A stretch of DNA of 64,000 nt from Inonotus obliquus (lineage: Eukaryota; Basidiomycota; Agaricomycetes; Hymenochaetales; Hymenochaetaceae). The position numbers and the translations under genes were made by a program. Shown piece after piece: positions 61,574-64,000 of the stretch; position 1 is the stretch's first letter; every line of letters starts with the position of its first letter. Where the stretch lies: contig JAJHTX010000011.1 in NCBI GenBank assembly GCA_032164295.1, positions 1,178,001 through 1,242,000 of the forward strand, read 5' to 3'. Under the pieces are notes generated by a model. The model was not told the origin of the DNA. It did not search any database and saw only the letters and a program-made list of their open reading frames with translations.

Positions 61574-62184
61574 ATGTCCCGCCCCCACCAACCATCAGGG
61601 AACAATTGCTAAACACGCCGTTTGATATAGATTTTGGTGGCTCGAAAGACCTGAGCGACAAGAAAACTCAAAAATCCATCACCTTTAATGAAGTATTGAT
61701 CCATAGCTTCCCACTTGGAAACAAATACAAACAGAAAGATGCGCTGCACTGGGAGCTGAAGTTTGTAGGGATGATGGGAAACAAGCCGATACATGTTGCT
61801 GTTGATATAGAACGCAACGGGCCTACATCGACAATATTACGAACACCGGCTGTTCCAATAGTGGTATGGTAAGGACGACCAAGAAAAATCATAATCTGCC
61901 AATATTGATTCGGTGATAGCTTTAGCATTAAGGATGAAAGGCTTCCCGACGGAGTCGTGCATAAGTATAGGTGTTTTTTGAATAAGAGCAAGTCACCTAC
62001 AGCTGAAGACCTATATAACTTGATCAAGAGGCATCATCTCAACAGGAATCGGTTTGATTCACATGGGACCGGTTGCTTCGCATTCACCAAGAAGCTATTC
62101 GATGCCATGCTCAATGAGAAAGACTGGTTTGATTCAAAGCCTGCAGCAAGAAACAGTTGGATGCTTTCGGTAAGGACGAGATAA
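61574..62184 (+). CDS. Hypothetical fungal protein (DUF7770-like), start unresolved
   Basis: Two blocks join across an intron (donor GTAAGG at about 61870, acceptor GATAG at 61920): FNEVLIHSFPLGNKYK, ALHWELKFVGMMGNKPIHVA, ILRTPAVPIVVW, then CFSIKDERLPDGVVHKYRC, PTAEDLYNLIKRHHLNRNRF and DSHGTGCFAFTKKLFDAML. The R(F/Y)...GxGC pattern and overall order remind me of a basidiomycete family I know as DUF7770; that is from memory and unsure. The ATG at 61574 sits where the inverted copy also has an ATG. Its frame meets a stop after 12 codons, so either a short exon is spliced out or the gene is frameshifted. The end at 62184 is the stop of the open frame, which contains a GTAAGG donor at about 62171, so another exon may follow. 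Confidence 0.45.
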
Positions 62185-63603
62185 TAGGAAAAGATTATAT
62201 TATACCAAATGGTGAACTCGAGCCATTTTGATCTGATGGTCTGCTGGGAATCACGAGCGCACAAGGTGTCTACTGCGTATGGTAGAATAGTGTTCTTGCT
62301 CTTAAAGAAATCCATACGTGTAGTAATCAGCTCTCTATATCACATCAGTTTACTGGACGCCTTGGTGACTGACACGTGTGTTTACGCTGGACGCAGCGTC
62401 TCAGTATGCTACTGCTCGACTCCTCTTTCTCGTTCGAGTTTCTTGGAGCAAGGTACGTTTTGTTATCGACCATTTAGATCAACATACTGCTCCAGGGGAA
62501 CAGCGGCTACAGAAATGGTCTGCAAGATTCATCCAGACCTATGTCTTTTTCAGAATTACTTTGTGTGAGCTCAGGTGTATTGTCTGGAGGGAAGCAGCAG
62601 TAGGAAGGACAGAGAGAACTTTGCTCGACGCAGCCAGTTTGCTCCTTGCATATGGTCCTCATAGATCTGAGAGGACATATCCTGACATTTTCACTCGTAA
62701 CATAACCTGTCCTTTTACATCATAAATACTGGAATAAAGCGAGACGTTCACCTGGTTGCTTGATATAGGCCGCAATGGGGTTGCTTTGTACAAAGTGCAG
62801 ATATGGCGACGCGGCCGCGACGTTCAAGTTCACGATGAAATTTCACGCTGAAGTATTGCAGCTAGAGTGCGAAATCCGCCTTTTGCCGGATAGACGCAAT
62901 CGCGACACTTTCGTTCGGTTGGCTCCAGGCGTTCATAGCTATGCGTGTCTCGGTCAAGTCCAAGCTAGTCCATCGCTTTCGCGCGAACGTAGGGTTCGAT
63001 GAACTTGGGGATATACATCTATTACACGCCGTCAATTTCGAGGTCTATCCTCCCACTCGGGGAGTGAAAATGAACTTCACAACCGATACAGTCCTCCCCT
63101 CCCCCTCCCTGGATCTCGAATTGTCGTGATGTTGAGTACATTACTTAATGAAGGATGTTAACACCAAGATATGTGTGTATGAGCCGCACGAGCCACGTGT
63201 AAGCTAACCTAGAAGATAAGTGGAAGGTGCGTGACACTATCAAGTGCGATGAGAGCGAAATATCGCTTTAATTTTCGCTGTCCAAAGCTGGAGAGAGACG
63301 TGAGACTGGTACATCGGAAAGGCGACCTGTTAGCTGTGCTTAAGGATTGACACGGCGTCACGCAGAAACACCGTTATCATTGATAGGGCTGAGGAACACC
63401 AAGTCGTCCAAGTCCTAAATAGGGCAGACTAACACAGAGACTACGAAGCAGGGGGACTACTGTAGTCTTCTTCTCCAGGAGACTTCCCAGTTTTCTCTCG
63501 TGTAGCTTAGACCCGTTTGCTTGAGGATGCCGAGACTCCGAAAAGGGATCGTCGAGCTGCACATTTCTGGGATAGCATTGATAGTATGTATTTAGATGAC
63601 ACG
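62185..63603. other. Mostly unassigned region
   Basis: Short plus-strand frames at 62378-62725, 62775-63002 and 62941-63129 read like protein in places (for example VRFVIDHLDQHTAPGEQRLQ and FDELGDIHLLHAVNFEVYPP), but I could not link them into a model or match a family. They may be remnants related to the neighbouring small fungal gene. The right end is the 3' flank of the ribosomal protein gene. Confidence 0.35.
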
Positions 63604-64000
63604 TCAGAATGGTAGCGGTTCCTTCTTGCGCGGAGCAGTAGGCTTGAGAGGATCGGGGCGCCTCCTCCTGTATACCTGTGATTTGAGAGTCAGTACAATG
63701 ACATCTGAATTTCCGCGAAAGTACGAGCAAGGAGGATATTACTTACATTCTTGAACCTCGTGATACGTTTGGGCATGTCGCGCATGCGGACAGCAATTTG
63801 GGCGCGACGCTTTTCGAGATTGCGTTCCCATTTGTGACCCTTGAACATGCGACGACGGCCTGTGTAGATTGTGAGCCTCTTGCGGGCATTCGTTGGTGCT
63901 TTCCCTGTCCAGCGGAAGATAACGTGCGGATGGCCCAAGGCAGCGATACTGCGTTTAACAGCCCGTTTGGAAGGACGAACTGAGAGTGTTTGGAAAGAAG
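63604..64000 (-). CDS. Mitochondrial ribosomal protein, mL59 (MRPL25) type; partial, 5' end beyond window
   Basis: Two exons are visible: 64000-63747 (continuing off the right edge) and 63675-63604, joined in frame across a 71-nt intron (GTAAGT ... CACAG). The product is very basic. It reads FQTLSVRPSKRAVKRSIAAL, then HPHVIFRWTGKAPTNARKR, FKGHKWERNLEKRRAQIAVR and DMPKRITRFKN. After the intron comes VYRRRRPDPLKP and a tail ending PLPF. GHKWER followed by charged helices and an RRRxPxPLKP tail is what I know from basidiomycete mL59 proteins of the mitochondrial large subunit. The family name rests on memory; the ribosomal character is clearer than the exact subunit. The N-terminus is not in the window. 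Confidence 0.7.

Overview
The window is nuclear DNA of a filamentous basidiomycete, most likely an Agaricomycete. The evidence is many short introns of about 50-60 nt with GT-AG ends and occasional GC-AG ends, compact genes on both strands, and fungal families such as ATG11, DHH1, PWP2 and SEC23. A class II secreted manganese peroxidase points to a wood- or litter-decaying lineage. All exon models were assembled by eye from reading frames, splice sites and family knowledge. I saw no tRNA, rRNA or CRISPR array.

Layout. 0-9.4 kb: an Arg/Ser-rich hypothetical protein, a glutathionyl-hydroquinone reductase (ECM4 type), a DUF7729-like cell-surface protein and a Crinkler (CRN) protein with an intact header and P-loop. 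9.4-10.7 kb: two non-coding transposable elements side by side, a 356-bp MITE and an 832-bp hAT-like element with 7-8 bp target-site duplications. 10.8-19.5 kb: small or uncharacterised membrane proteins, a PAS-fold protein and a 127-aa hypothetical protein. 19.8-23.1 kb: an Old Yellow Enzyme homologue with a membrane-anchoring tail, then a nuclear-type hypothetical protein. 23.4-25.2 kb: a second transposon island, holding a truncated copy of the hAT-like element that directly abuts a 1-kb long-inverted-repeat (foldback) element. 26.9-28.5 kb: a manganese peroxidase gene of eight exons.

30.7-64 kb is a denser, mostly housekeeping block: an SH3-PX-BAR sorting nexin, two small single-span membrane proteins, PWP2 (ribosome biogenesis), an MFS sugar transporter, ATG11 (selective autophagy), a large disordered RRM protein sharing a 290-bp promoter with ATG11, SEC23 (COPII coat), a GT32 Golgi-type glycosyltransferase, DHH1 (mRNA decay helicase), a locus with an inverted pseudogene copy of a small fungal family, and the 3' part of a mitochondrial ribosomal protein gene (mL59 type) running off the right edge.

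The genes do not form one pathway. The manganese peroxidase, hydroquinone reductase, Old Yellow Enzyme and sugar transporter fit together loosely as plant-biomass decay and detoxification of aromatics. PWP2, SEC23, DHH1 and ATG11 are core cell machinery. Accessory material (CRN, transposons, pseudogene) is interspersed, mainly at 6.9-10.7, 23.4-26.4 and 60.9-63.2 kb.
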